Below are positions 49,463-57,851 of a stretch of 64,000 nt of DNA, one piece after another. The position numbers and the translations under genes are program-made. The DNA comes from Luteibacter aegosomatis (GTDB lineage Bacteria > Pseudomonadota > Gammaproteobacteria > Xanthomonadales > Rhodanobacteraceae). The notes beneath the pieces are model-generated. The model saw only the letters and a list, made by a program, of their open reading frames with translations, was not told the origin of the DNA and searched no databases. Position 1 is the stretch's first letter, and each line of letters starts with the position of its first letter. The DNA lies in contig NZ_CP095740.1 of NCBI RefSeq assembly GCF_023078455.1, positions 3,150,001 to 3,214,000 on the forward strand, in the 5' to 3' direction.

Positions 49463-50715
49463 AGGCGCACCTGCAAGCCGTCCGCGAGCGAGCGCCGATA
49501 CGCCATCCATCCGGGTATGCACCCCGCCAGCACGCCGACGGCGAAGACCGCTCCCAGCAGCGGCCATTCGCCCGGCGCGGGGGCCTGGTCGACGACGAGG
49601 CCCGCGTTCACGAGGAGGTAATCGTGTGCGGCCGCCGTCACCAGCGCCAGCAGCAGCCATCCCGCGATCATGCCCGCCAACGTGAGTACCGTGCTTTCGA
49701 TGACCAGCAGCGCGAAGATCGCGCGAGCGGACGCTCCCACCGAGCGCAACACCGCCATCTCGCGGCGCCGCTCGTTGAGCATGCCGACCAACGTGGCGAG
49801 CATTCCCGACATGCCGGCGAGAAGCACCATCGCGCTGACGACGCGCAACGCGTTTTCGGCGGCACCGACCAGGTGCCAGAGTTCGCCCAACGCCACGCCA
49901 GGCAGCACGGCGAGCAACGGTTCTTCCGGGTATTCGTCGATAGCCCGCTGCACCGCGAAGGCGGACAAGCGCGAGCGCAAGCCCACGAGCGCCGCGGTGA
50001 TCGCCTTGGGCTCGAGATCCGCATGCCTGGCCTGCTCCGCCGTGGTGGCGGTACCCGGCAAAGGCACGCCGGAGCGCCAGTCGAGATGGATGGCTTCGAT
50101 CGCCGGCAGGCTCACTAGGATCGAGGCATCGACCGGCGTACCCGTGGGCGCCAGCACGCCGCCGATCCGGAACGGCTTGTCGGCGTGCTGCGCCAGCAAG
50201 GCACCGCCCAGGCCATGCGAGAGCACGATGGTATCGCCCACCTCGTAGTGAAGCCGTCTCGCGACCTGCGAACCGATGACGGCGTCGTAGAGATCGTCGA
50301 ACGGTTTTCCGTCGGCGAAGCTCAGCCGGTTCGCCCGGCCGTAACGGTAATGCCGGAAGAAGTCGGCGGTGGTGCCGGTCACGCGGAAGCCGCGGTGCGA
50401 GTCGCCCAGCGACAACGGCACCGTCCATGCCACCTCCGGCATGGCGGCGATGTCCTTGTAGCTCTTCCACGTGATGTTGTTGGTGGCCTCGCCCACATGG
50501 AACACCGCGTAGAGAAGCAGGCTTACCGGTCCGGTCCTCGCACCCACCAGCAGGTCCACGCCGGATACGCTGCCGGCGAAGCCCTGCCGCGCATCGGCGC
50601 GCACGCGCTCGACGCCGAGCAGCAGGAAAACGCTCAGGGCGATGGTCAGCAGGCTCAGCGCGACGCCCGCCTTGCGTTGGCTCAGGCTCCTGAGCGTCAC
50701 ATAGAGCAGGCTCAT
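49459..50715 (-). CDS. ABC transporter permease (FtsX/MacB-like), zinc operon
   Basis: 418-residue inner-membrane permease. One N-terminal helix (about 15-35), a ~230-residue MacB-like periplasmic domain, then three helices near the C-terminus (about 287-307, 333-360, 382-402) give the FtsX/LolE topology. ATG 50715 overlaps the ATPase gene by 4 bp. Equivalent to PA4065 of the P. aeruginosa zinc operon. It may be an export or mechanotransmission type rather than an importer; what it moves is not known from sequence. Confidence 0.88.
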   Translation of the reverse strand: MSLLYVTLRSLSQRKAGVALSLLTIALSVFLLLGVERVRADARQGFAGSVSGVDLLVGARTGPVSLLLYAVFHVGEATNNITWKSYKDIAAMPEVAWTVPLSLGDSHRGFRVTGTTADFFRHYRYGRANRLSFADGKPFDDLYDAVIGSQVARRLHYEVGDTIVLSHGLGGALLAQHADKPFRIGGVLAPTGTPVDASILVSLPAIEAIHLDWRSGVPLPGTATTAEQARHADLEPKAITAALVGLRSRLSAFAVQRAIDEYPEEPLLAVLPGVALGELWHLVGAAENALRVVSAMVLLAGMSGMLATLVGMLNERRREMAVLRSVGASARAIFALLVIESTVLTLAGMIAGWLLLALVTAAAHDYLLVNAGLVVDQAPAPGEWPLLGAVFAVGVLAGCIPGWMAYRRSLADGLQVRL

Positions 50716-51440
50716 GATGCCGCGCCCGCCCGCACGTGCGCCGCAAAAGGCCACAGGGATACGGAACGGTCGAAGTGGCGCGCCAGCGACAGGTCGTGGC
50801 TCACGAAGACCACGCCCGTGCCGTGGCGACGGCATTCCTCGAGCAACAGGCGCAGAAAGGCATTGCGACTGGTCGAATCCAGCGCCGAGGTCGGCTCGTC
50901 GGCCAGCAGCAGCGCCGGACCGCCGATCATCGCGCGAGCCGCGGCGACGCGCTGTTGCTGACCCACGCTCAGCTCCCCGGTATGCGCATGCAAGATCGTC
51001 CGTGCATCCAGGCCCAGCGCAAGGAGCAGGCGTTTCGCCTCGCTACGCACCGAGGCACGGGTCGACCCGGCCCGTGCCGCCCTCTCCCGAGACCACGCGC
51101 AGCCGAGCAGGACGTTCTGCATCGGGTCGAGAAACGGCAGGAGATTGAACTGCTGGAACACGTAGCCGAGGTGGTTCGCGCGAAAGCCGTCGCGCGCGGC
51201 CGGTGTCGATGCCGCAAACGACGTGCCCAGCACGGACACGTCGCCTTCGGTCGGCGAGAGTACGCCCGCGAGCAATCCCAGCAAGGTGCTCTTTCCGCTG
51301 CCGCTGGGGCCGCACAGGAACAGTCGATCCCCCCGCCCCACGACGAGGTCGTCGAAGGCGAGCGCATTTTCGCTACCCCGCCATGCATAGCGCAGGCCAC
51401 GCGTACGCAGCAGCGGCGCGTCTTCGCCGTAGGGAATCAT
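50712..51440 (-). CDS. ABC transporter ATP-binding protein, zinc operon
   Basis: 242-residue ATPase partner of the permease at 49459. Walker A is FLCGPSGSGKSTLLGLLAG (about 36-54), signature TGELSVGQQQRVAAARAMIG (about 147-166), and Walker B LLLADEPTSALDS (about 171-183), followed by VVFVSHD. It fits the LolD/MacB family. Overlaps of 4 bp on both sides show it belongs to the operon headed by the ZrgA-like gene. Confidence 0.92.
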   Translation of the reverse strand: MIPYGEDAPLLRTRGLRYAWRGSENALAFDDLVVGRGDRLFLCGPSGSGKSTLLGLLAGVLSPTEGDVSVLGTSFAASTPAARDGFRANHLGYVFQQFNLLPFLDPMQNVLLGCAWSRERAARAGSTRASVRSEAKRLLLALGLDARTILHAHTGELSVGQQQRVAAARAMIGGPALLLADEPTSALDSTSRNAFLRLLLEECRRHGTGVVFVSHDLSLARHFDRSVSLWPFAAHVRAGAAS

Positions 51441-51958
51441 GGCGAGAGATCGACATGGACGGCCGGGGCGTCGAGCGTCTGCCGCGTGCTACCCGACGCG
51501 GTGATGACGTCGACCACCATCTCGTGCACCGAGGGAAAGGCTTTCGGCAATCCGATGTCGATACCGTCGAGTTGGCCCATGTCATGGCATGTGAGCCAGC
51601 CCCGCGCCACGTAATCGGCGTGACCGTCCAACGCGCGAACCTCCGGATCGGGCGCCTCCACCGTTACCCGGTTCACGCGGCAACCGGCCGCTTTCGCCGG
51701 AATCAACCACGAGCCGCTCCTGAGCACGCCGATCGCCGCGGCGACGGCCTTGTTCTCCGCCATCGTTGCGGGAGCCCGCTCGAAACCCACGACATCGTGG
51801 CCGGGAAGAATCGCCTCCACCTCGACCTGGACGCCTTCCACCGAAACGTTCACGGTGGCCTGCCCGTGCACGTGGGGCCCCACATGCCGCTCCTGTGCAC
51901 CAACCACGGTCGAGAGGGTCGCAAAAAGAAACGGGAACACCATGAAATGCCTGCGCAC
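51437..51958 (-). CDS. Periplasmic zinc-binding ZrgA/DUF2796 family protein
   Basis: First gene of the zinc-responsive operon. The 173-residue protein has a signal peptide (MRRHFMVFPFLFATLSTVVGAQ, cleavage about A20-Q21/E) then HVGPHVHGQATVNVSVEGVQVEVEAILPGHDVVGFERAP, the DUF2796 signature with clustered His ligands. In Vibrio and Pseudomonas, ZrgA-type proteins bind zinc and are induced by zinc limitation. The usual long His/Asp-rich linker is short here, implying lower zinc capacity. A Zur-box-like palindrome lies just upstream. Confidence 0.88.
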   Translation of the reverse strand: MRRHFMVFPFLFATLSTVVGAQERHVGPHVHGQATVNVSVEGVQVEVEAILPGHDVVGFERAPATMAENKAVAAAIGVLRSGSWLIPAKAAGCRVNRVTVEAPDPEVRALDGHADYVARGWLTCHDMGQLDGIDIGLPKAFPSVHEMVVDVITASGSTRQTLDAPAVHVDLSP

Positions 51959-51979
51959 GGAGCGATGCCGTCAACATGT

Positions 51980-51993
51980 TATGTTATAACATA
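51980..51993. promoter_or_regulatory. Zur-box-like operator upstream of the zinc operon
   Basis: TATGTTATAACATA is a perfect 14-bp palindrome with the ATGTTATAACAT core of gammaproteobacterial Zur sites, in an AT-rich island (about 51974-52000). Its edge is 22 bp from the ZrgA start codon, in position to repress the promoter. It is about 270 bp from the divergent precursor-peptide gene. Confidence 0.78.
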
Positions 51994-52265
51994 CTATACA
52001 TGGCACATCACCCGGTCCACCAGTCCCGTCGCCCGAACGCCGACAAGCGCGATGCCGCCTGCGAGCGGGGAAAAGGGCGTCGCTCTCGAACGGCGCGTAT
52101 TCGGCAGGAGTTCCGGGCGGGGATGCTACGTGCGAAGCCAATCACACTTATCGAATCGTCCTACCGTGTCGGCGTCTTCGATACCTGACTAGTATGGAAA
52201 GCGAAACGTCATGCCATCCCGACGTTTCCGCCCCTCGTTCCCAACCCTCGGAGGAAGTGCCGATC

Positions 52266-52346
52266 ATGAAGATGCTTTTTTCCCTGAAGAACAAGCTGTC
52301 CCCGAAGAAGAGCCTCAAGGCGTACGCGTGGTACCTCTGGTACTGA
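52266..52346 (+). CDS. Candidate RiPP precursor peptide with aromatic C-terminus
   Basis: 26-codon gene with a good ribosome site (GGAGGA at 52250-52255, 10 bp before ATG). The N-terminal ~18 residues are Lys-rich (FSLKNKLSPKKSLK) like a short leader; the last seven are YAWYLWY, with Tyr20, Trp22, Tyr23, Trp25 and Tyr26. A P450 follows on the same strand 104 bp on. This matches the plan of P450-modified RiPPs (biarylitide, cittilin, tryptorubin types) in which aromatic residues near the C-terminus are joined by C-C, C-N or C-O bonds. An in-frame ATG at 52194 would give 50 residues but lacks a ribosome site. No protease or exporter is next to it. Confidence 0.7.
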   Translation: MKMLFSLKNKLSPKKSLKAYAWYLWY

Positions 52347-52395
52347 ACAGGCACCTCGGCATGCCGTCGGTACGACGGTAACCGTGATCGATTCG

Positions 52396-52426
52396 GCCGC
52401 GCCGGGCCAAGCCCTGGCGCGGCTTT
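52396..52426 (+). terminator. Attenuator-like hairpin between precursor and P450 genes
   Basis: GCCGCGCC-GGGC-CAA-GCCC-T-GGCGCGGC followed by only TTT. The stem (12 pairs with one bulged T) is strong, but the T-run is short, so termination should be partial. Such a leaky terminator would give far more precursor than P450 mRNA, common in RiPP operons. Confidence 0.6.
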
Positions 52427-52449
52427 CATGTCTTCAGGGAACGCATTTC

Positions 52450-53493
52450 ATGATCTCCACCGGCGGACAAGCCCGACAGACGGTATTCGCCCCCCGGCTC
52501 CAGGCGCTGCTGGATGAACATCGCGGCAAGGATCTTTTCCGGCTCGATGACGATACCGTGGGCGTCGCCGGCCCCGAGTTGATGCACCGCATCCTGTCCG
52601 CGCGCTACGCCACCGAAACCGAACGCCCTACCTTTAAGCCGCTGCACGGCCGGTCCATCCAGCGCGCCGACGCGATCCAATGGATGCAGGCCATCGGTCG
52701 CGACGTGCGCACGGCGCTGAAGAAGCCGATACCCGAAGATACCGATCTGTCCGGTGAATGGCCCCAGACGGGCCACAACTACCTGCGCGACCTGCTCCTG
52801 CGCAACGATCCCCAACGCCTGCGCATGCTGATGAGCCGCGTGCTCGAACTGACGCCCAAGCTGACGTGGGCCGTTATCGCCGTGGGCGCGTTGCGTCCGT
52901 TCCGCCTTGGGGAAGATGCCTCGGTGGTCGCCGGGATGCCCGCGAATACCCGTGGCTATCATGACCGACGCTATGCCATGGGCCTGTACCGTCGAACGGT
53001 GGCGCCGGTGTGCTTCACCATCTCCACGCTCGTCGCCAACGCGCTGTGGCTCGGCTCACCCTTCGACGAGGGCATGCCGAACAGCCATATCCTTTACGAG
53101 GCGATGCGCCTGTTGCCGCCGTCCTGGAACATCCTGCGCAACGCATCGCCCGAATACCCCGCCATCGATTCCCGCATCGGGCCCAAGGACGACATCCTGA
53201 TCCTGCCGCTGCTCAGCCAGCGTGACCCGGCGATCTGGGACGCGCCCGACGCGTTCCGGCCGGAGCGATGGAACGACATCGATCCCGACGATCATCCGGC
53301 GTACCTGCCCTTCGGCCATCGCTCCGAACGTTGCTGGGGACGGCACATGGTGATGCCGCTGGCGGACATGCTCCTCGACGTCCTGCGCAAGGAAGGGATG
53401 GCGGTCAGCCCGTACCAGACGGCCGTCGACGTGCCGCTGGCCGGGCTGCTGGGCGTTTCGCAGATTCAGGTGTCCACGCGTCGCGCCCACTGA
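52450..53493 (+). CDS. Cytochrome P450, probable RiPP-crosslinking enzyme
   Basis: 347-residue soluble P450, shorter than the usual ~400. ATG 52450 has CAGGGA about 9 bp upstream. The heme-thiolate loop is LPFGHRSERCWGR with Cys295, preceded by FRPERW (about 269-274); the K-helix ExxR is EAMR (E217-R220). The I-helix region (about 183-200, TVAPVCFTISTLVANALW) lacks the standard (A/G)GxxT proton-relay motif, which fits a P450 that oxidatively couples residues rather than hydroxylating. The N-terminal B-C region is short. It lies downstream of the YAWYLWY peptide gene, its likely substrate. No ferredoxin partner is adjacent. Confidence 0.85.
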   Translation: MISTGGQARQTVFAPRLQALLDEHRGKDLFRLDDDTVGVAGPELMHRILSARYATETERPTFKPLHGRSIQRADAIQWMQAIGRDVRTALKKPIPEDTDLSGEWPQTGHNYLRDLLLRNDPQRLRMLMSRVLELTPKLTWAVIAVGALRPFRLGEDASVVAGMPANTRGYHDRRYAMGLYRRTVAPVCFTISTLVANALWLGSPFDEGMPNSHILYEAMRLLPPSWNILRNASPEYPAIDSRIGPKDDILILPLLSQRDPAIWDAPDAFRPERWNDIDPDDHPAYLPFGHRSERCWGRHMVMPLADMLLDVLRKEGMAVSPYQTAVDVPLAGLLGVSQIQVSTRRAH

Positions 53494-53503
53494 GAACGAC
53501 CCA

Positions 53504-53971
53504 TCAAGCAGCGGCCTTCAGCTGCTGCAGGAGTTCCTTTTTCCGCGCTTCCATACGCGCGCCGAGCTCCTCGAGCTGCGCCTTGTCGAGCAGCTTCCTC
53601 GCGTCCTTGAACATCTCGCCTTCTTCTTCCTCGATGTGATGCTCGATCAGTTCCTTGAGCACCTTGGCCCGTCCGGAGAACTGCTCGGTGGCGGGATCGG
53701 TCTTCATCAGGTCGGGCAGCACGAGGTCCTCGGCGGCGCGGTGCTCTTCCAGCGCCTCGAAGTACATCTTCTCTTCTTCCTTCTTCCCGGCGGATTTGAA
53801 TGCCGGATAGAAGATCTCTTCCTCGATGGTCGTATGCGCCTTGAGGTTCATGTGGATCTGCTGCAGGAGTTCGGTGCGCTTCTTCACCGCGCGCGTGGTC
53901 GACTCCGCCAGTTCCCCGAGGAGGTTCTTGACGAGCTTGTGGTCTTCTTTAAGCAGTGCGATGGCATCCAT
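53504..53971 (-). CDS. Hemerythrin domain protein
   Basis: 155-residue four-helix-bundle protein. The start MDAIALLKEDHKLVKNLLGELAEST at 53971 fits the family, with His ligands in EDHKLVKNLL (about 11), NLKAHTTIEEEIFYPAF (about 45), LEEHRAAED (about 76) and LIEHHIEEEEGEMF (about 110-114), so it should bind a di-iron centre. It may sense or buffer oxygen, NO or iron. It is convergent with the P450 gene, ending 10 bp after its stop codon, and divergent from the alcohol dehydrogenase. Confidence 0.88.
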   Translation of the reverse strand: MDAIALLKEDHKLVKNLLGELAESTTRAVKKRTELLQQIHMNLKAHTTIEEEIFYPAFKSAGKKEEEKMYFEALEEHRAAEDLVLPDLMKTDPATEQFSGRAKVLKELIEHHIEEEEGEMFKDARKLLDKAQLEELGARMEARKKELLQQLKAAA

Positions 53972-54145
53972 GGACGTCTCCTGGCGTTGGCTGGGAGCCT
54001 GAAGCGTCCGGTCACGCCGGTGACGAGGATGTCGCGGCCGTGACACGTCGCCATACACACGGTGGCGTGAAGACCACCTCGGCAATCGCCAACCTGCCCT
54101 TCAACTTCGTTTTTCCAAGATAGCGTTTTAAGACGGGAGGCCGAC

Positions 54146-55309
54146 ATGAAGGCACTGACCTATCACGGCTCGAAAGACGTGCGCGTCGAAACGATGCCGG
54201 ACCCGACTCTCCTATCGGGCGACGACGTGATCTTGCGCGTTACCGCGACGGCGATCTGCGGGTCCGATCTTCACCTCTATCACGGCAAGATTCCCGAAAC
54301 CAAACACGGCGATATCTTCGGACACGAGTTCATGGGCGTCGTCGAAGAAGCAGGCCCCGACGTGACGAACGTCGCGGTCGGCGACCGGGTGGTGATTCCC
54401 TTCGTGATCGCCTGCGGAAAGTGTTTCTTCTGTGAAAACGACCTGTTCGCCGCCTGCGAAACCACCAATCCGGACCAAGGTGCCAGCCTGCGGAAACGGA
54501 ACGGCATGACGCCTCCCGCTGCCTTGTTCGGCTACTCGCACCTCTACGGCGGCGTACCCGGCGGACAGGCCGAATTCGTACGCGTGCCGAAAGCCAACGT
54601 CGGACCCTTCCGGATACCGGGAAGTCTGGACGACGAACGCGTCCTGTTTCTTTCGGACATCCTGCCCACCGGCTACCAGGCGGTGCTCAATGCCAAGGTC
54701 AGGCAAGGCTCCAGCGTTGCCATCTTCGGTGCCGGCCCGGTCGGCCTGATGGCGGCCGCGTGTTGCCGCATGCTCGGCGCCGAACGTATTTTCATGGTCG
54801 ATTCGGAACGCTACCGACTGGATTTCGCCGTTTCCGCGTTCGATGTCGTACCCGTGGATTTCAGCGAGGTCGACTCGTCCGAGTTCATCCTGGAACGGAC
54901 CGGCGGACGCGGTGTCGACGCGTCGATCGATGCCGTCGGCTTCGAGGCGAAAGGCAGCACCACGGAAACCGTGCTCAGCACGCTGAAGCTGGAGACCAGC
55001 TCGGGAGAAGTGCTTCGCCAATGCATCACGGCGACCCGGCGCGGCGGCGTGGTGAGCATCCCCGGCGTGTACGCTGGCTTCATCCACGCGTTCCTGATCG
55101 GCGATGCCTTCGACAAGGGCCTCACCCTCGCCATGGGCCAGACCCACGTTCAGAAATTCCTTCCGGAGCTGCTCGAATTCATCGAAGACGGCAAGCTGCA
55201 GCCGGATATCATCATTTCCCATCGCATGAAACTCGCCGACGCGGCCAAGGGCTACGAGATCTTCGACAAGAAGGAGGACAACTGCCGCAAGGTCGTCCTC
55301 ACGCCATGA
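54146..55309 (+). CDS. Zinc-dependent alcohol/formaldehyde-dehydrogenase-like enzyme
   Basis: 387-residue medium-chain dehydrogenase. Catalytic zinc ligands are in [14 protein letters not shown] (Cys38 region) and [12 protein letters not shown] (about 59-70). The structural zinc site is [15 protein letters not shown] (about 92-106). Cofactor motif [18 protein letters not shown] is at about 193-210. The overall sequence resembles glutathione-independent formaldehyde dehydrogenase relatives, whose insertion ([36 protein letters not shown]) is present. It precedes the antiporter gene by 1-10 bp. Confidence 0.88.
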   Translation: MKALTYHGSKDVRVETMPDPTLLSGDDVILRVTATAICGSDLHLYHGKIPETKHGDIFGHEFMGVVEEAGPDVTNVAVGDRVVIPFVIACGKCFFCENDLFAACETTNPDQGASLRKRNGMTPPAALFGYSHLYGGVPGGQAEFVRVPKANVGPFRIPGSLDDERVLFLSDILPTGYQAVLNAKVRQGSSVAIFGAGPVGLMAAACCRMLGAERIFMVDSERYRLDFAVSAFDVVPVDFSEVDSSEFILERTGGRGVDASIDAVGFEAKGSTTETVLSTLKLETSSGEVLRQCITATRRGGVVSIPGVYAGFIHAFLIGDAFDKGLTLAMGQTHVQKFLPELLEFIEDGKLQPDIIISHRMKLADAAKGYEIFDKKEDNCRKVVLTP

Positions 55310-55310
55310 C

Positions 55311-56690
55311 GTGGCGGTGATGCCGTCCATGGGAATACTCGGCTGGATCGTTTTCATCAGCGTCCTGCTGGCGGTCACCTCGACGGCCGCCGGATGGATT
55401 CGCCGTGGCCCGATCACCTCGTTCGCCATCTATCTGGTCATGGGTGTGGTCGTCGGCCCTGCGGTGCTCGACCTGGTACGGCTCGATATCGGGGATAACG
55501 CGTCCTGGTTGCGTGGGATGACCGAAGCCGGTCTGGTGGTATCCCTCTTCATCACCGGGCTGAAACTACGCCTTCCCCTTCGGCACCGCGCATGGCTCAC
55601 GTCGCTTCGGCTCGCCGTCCCAGGCATGCTCTTGACCATCGCCGGCGTGACCTGGCTGGTTCATGCGTTCGTGGGATGGCCGTGGCCGATCGCGTTGGCG
55701 ATCGCCGCCATGCTGTCGCCGACCGATCCGGTCCTGTCCAGCCTGGTCTCCGTGGACGACGCCCGTGACGACGACGCCATGCGAGTGGCGCTGTCGGGGG
55801 AGGCCGGCCTCAACGACGGAACGGCGCTTCCGTTTCTCTTGCTCGCGTTGATGCTTCTCGCCACGCCACACATGGAGCCTGGCGCATGGCTTCACTGGTT
55901 CACGCGGGATCTCGTCTGGGAGTGGGTGGCCGGACTCGGTTTCGGTCTCGCCGTGGGTTGGCTCGTCGGGTATGGGGGAACCCATCTTCGTCATGCGACG
56001 CAGGACGTGGCACCCAGCGACTTCCTCGCACTGGGCATCATGGGCCTGGCTTATGGCGGTGCCGAACTCCTGCACGCCTCCGGGTTCCTTGCCGCATTCG
56101 CCGCGGGCGTCGGCTTGCGCCGCGTCGAACTCACCGTGACGGAGCAGCATACCGGCAGCGAGAAGGACGGCATGGCCGACGACTCGCCCGCGGAACTTCT
56201 CGTGCGACCGAACGAACGCAGCACCGCCGACGCCAAGCATCCTGCCCACACCGTGGGCTGGGTCGTCTCGGACGCGCTTTCCTTCGGCGATACCACGGAG
56301 CGCCTGATCGGTGGGGCGCTCGTCTTCGTCGCGGGCATCGCGGCCTGGCCGTCGTTCAGCGCCGCCGGTGTCGCGGTGGCCCTTGCCCTGCTCTTCGTCA
56401 TTCGTCCTGCTGCCGTATGGATATCCACCATGGGCGAGCGCCTGCCATGGCAACGTCGCCTGCTTCTGGGGTGGTTCGGCATCCGCGGGCTGGGCAGCAT
56501 CAACTATCTCGCGTTCGCGCTTACGCATGGCCTATCGGGAAGCGCAGGCAAAGCGGTGACCCATGCCGTACTTACCGTGGTTGCCCTCAGCATACTGGTC
56601 CACGGCGTGACCGCCACGCCACTCATGAACTGGCGTGGCCGTGCGCTGGAAAATCATCGCAAGCGGCCGCCGCCGACAAGGGTGCATTAG
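55311..56690 (+). CDS. Sodium/proton antiporter (CPA1/NhaP-type)
   Basis: 459 residues from GTG 55311 (or 456 from ATG 55320; neither ribosome site is strong). About eleven helices; transport-core sequences are AAMLSPTDPVLSS (about 135-147) and LSGEAGLNDGTALPFLLLALML (about 162-183), the CPA1 TDP and ND signatures. A charged hydrophilic loop lies at about 279-310. It starts within 2-10 bp of the dehydrogenase stop, so the two are an operon, perhaps linked to pH or organic-acid/aldehyde stress. Confidence 0.88.
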   Translation: MAVMPSMGILGWIVFISVLLAVTSTAAGWIRRGPITSFAIYLVMGVVVGPAVLDLVRLDIGDNASWLRGMTEAGLVVSLFITGLKLRLPLRHRAWLTSLRLAVPGMLLTIAGVTWLVHAFVGWPWPIALAIAAMLSPTDPVLSSLVSVDDARDDDAMRVALSGEAGLNDGTALPFLLLALMLLATPHMEPGAWLHWFTRDLVWEWVAGLGFGLAVGWLVGYGGTHLRHATQDVAPSDFLALGIMGLAYGGAELLHASGFLAAFAAGVGLRRVELTVTEQHTGSEKDGMADDSPAELLVRPNERSTADAKHPAHTVGWVVSDALSFGDTTERLIGGALVFVAGIAAWPSFSAAGVAVALALLFVIRPAAVWISTMGERLPWQRRLLLGWFGIRGLGSINYLAFALTHGLSGSAGKAVTHAVLTVVALSILVHGVTATPLMNWRGRALENHRKRPPPTRVH

Positions 56691-56759
56691 ATTAGAGACG
56701 CCCTTGCCGCCCAAGGGGTCGCAAAAGATCGCCCGCATGATGAACCGACGCGCGACGCA

Positions 56760-57473
56760 TCATTCCACCGCCGACGCCGCTCGCGCCAACGCCTCGGCCT
56801 CGGCGGCCCCTACCCGTTCGGAATACCGATCGACCAGATAGTCGGCCCGCCCACGCACGAGATGGGTGAACTTCATCAGTTCCTCCATGACGTCGACCAC
56901 CCGGTCGTAGAAAGGTCCTGGTTTCATGCGCCCGTTCGCTTCGAACTCCTGCCATGCCTTGGCCACCGACGACTGGTTGGGAATCGTGACCATGCGCATC
57001 CACCGGCCCAGCACGCGCAACGCATTCACCACGTTGAACGATTGCGAGCCGCCGCAGACCTGCATCACGGCCAGGGTACGGCCCTGCGTGGGACGCACGC
57101 TGCCCTCTTCCAGAGGCAGCCAGTCGATCTGGTTCTTGAACACCGCCGTCATCGTTCCGTGGCGTTCGGGACTTACCCACACCTGCGCTTCCGACCACAG
57201 CGACCATTCGCGCAGCCGCTGCACTTCCGGATGGCTCTTGTCGACCGAGTCGAAGATGGGGAGTTCGTGCGGATCGAAAACCCGGGTCTCCGCACCGAGG
57301 TGACGAAGGATGCACTCGGCTTCCAGGGCGAGCTTGCGGCTGAACGACTGCGGTCTGAGCGACCCGTAGAGCAGAAGGACGCGCGGGGGATGGCCCGCAT
57401 CGGACGCGGCGCGAAGGAGATCCGTCGCCGTCGGAGGCAGGTAGTCGTGTCGAAGATTCGGAAGATCGCTCAT
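56760..57473 (-). CDS. arsH: Arsenical resistance flavoprotein ArsH
   Basis: NADPH-dependent FMN enzyme; ArsH oxidises trivalent organoarsenicals. ATG 57473 ([14 protein letters not shown]) gives 237 residues. The flavodoxin-like FMN loop is [22 protein letters not shown] (about 32-53), and ARSH signatures [24 protein letters not shown] and [24 protein letters not shown] follow. It is divergent from arsR, 39 bp away, so ArsR should control it. Confidence 0.95.
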   Translation of the reverse strand: MSDLPNLRHDYLPPTATDLLRAASDAGHPPRVLLLYGSLRPQSFSRKLALEAECILRHLGAETRVFDPHELPIFDSVDKSHPEVQRLREWSLWSEAQVWVSPERHGTMTAVFKNQIDWLPLEEGSVRPTQGRTLAVMQVCGGSQSFNVVNALRVLGRWMRMVTIPNQSSVAKAWQEFEANGRMKPGPFYDRVVDVMEELMKFTHLVRGRADYLVDRYSERVGAAEAEALARAASAVE

Positions 57474-57512
57474 GGATTGCCGCCGGCATGTCGTTTTGAC
57501 TATTCTAGTTAT
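57474..57512. promoter_or_regulatory. Divergent arsH/arsR control region
   Basis: Only 39 bp separate the two start codons. It is AT-rich around 57495-57516. On the plus strand TTGCCG (57477) and TATTCT (57501) form a possible promoter whose start would fall at the arsR ATG, i.e. a leaderless arsR mRNA. On the minus strand TAGAAT and TATAAC could serve arsH. The ArsR operator must lie here, but no clean palindrome is seen. Confidence 0.4.
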
Positions 57513-57839
57513 ATGGAAATGAATACCGCAATCGCCGCGCTGACCGCCCTCGGCCATGCGACTCGCCTGTCCGTGTTCCGGGAGCTGGTCAAGGCCGGGC
57601 CGGCCGGGCGCATGGCCGGCGACCTGGGCGCTGCCATAGGCGGGATTCCCGGAGCCACCCTATCCTTTCATCTGAAGGAACTGGTCCACGCGGGCCTCAT
57701 CCGAGGCGAGCAGCGAGGACGCTTCGTTTGCTATCAGGCCGATTTCGCCGCGATGAACGGGCTCATCGGCTACCTCACCGAAAACTGCTGCGCCGACAGC
57801 TCGCTGGACGGCTGCGGCGTGAATGACTGCCGCTCCTGA
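57513..57839 (+). CDS. arsR: ArsR-type metalloregulator
   Basis: 108-residue winged-helix repressor: [48 protein letters not shown] is the typical DNA-binding region. The arsenic site is a C-terminal cluster, [16 protein letters not shown], with Cys92, Cys93, Cys101 and Cys106. That resembles the Acidithiobacillus-type ArsR (vicinal pair plus a third Cys near the C-terminus) and not the alpha-3 CVCDLC site of E. coli ArsR. ATG 57513 lacks a Shine-Dalgarno. It is followed by arsC. Confidence 0.93.
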   Translation: MEMNTAIAALTALGHATRLSVFRELVKAGPAGRMAGDLGAAIGGIPGATLSFHLKELVHAGLIRGEQRGRFVCYQADFAAMNGLIGYLTENCCADSSLDGCGVNDCRS

Positions 57840-57851
57840 CCCGGATTCGCC

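Noticed and set aside
51976..52188. Open frame of 70 codons upstream of the P450 cluster (starts MLCYNILYMAHHPV)
   Set aside because: It starts inside the Zur-like palindrome, lacks a ribosome site and has low-complexity basic sequence. A second start (52000) is no better. Treated as noncoding promoter region.
52194..52346. Longer 50-residue form of the precursor peptide starting at ATG 52194
   Set aside because: In frame, but no ribosome site precedes it, and a -10-like TAGTAT overlaps it, so transcription probably starts at or after this codon. The ATG at 52266 has a good Shine-Dalgarno.
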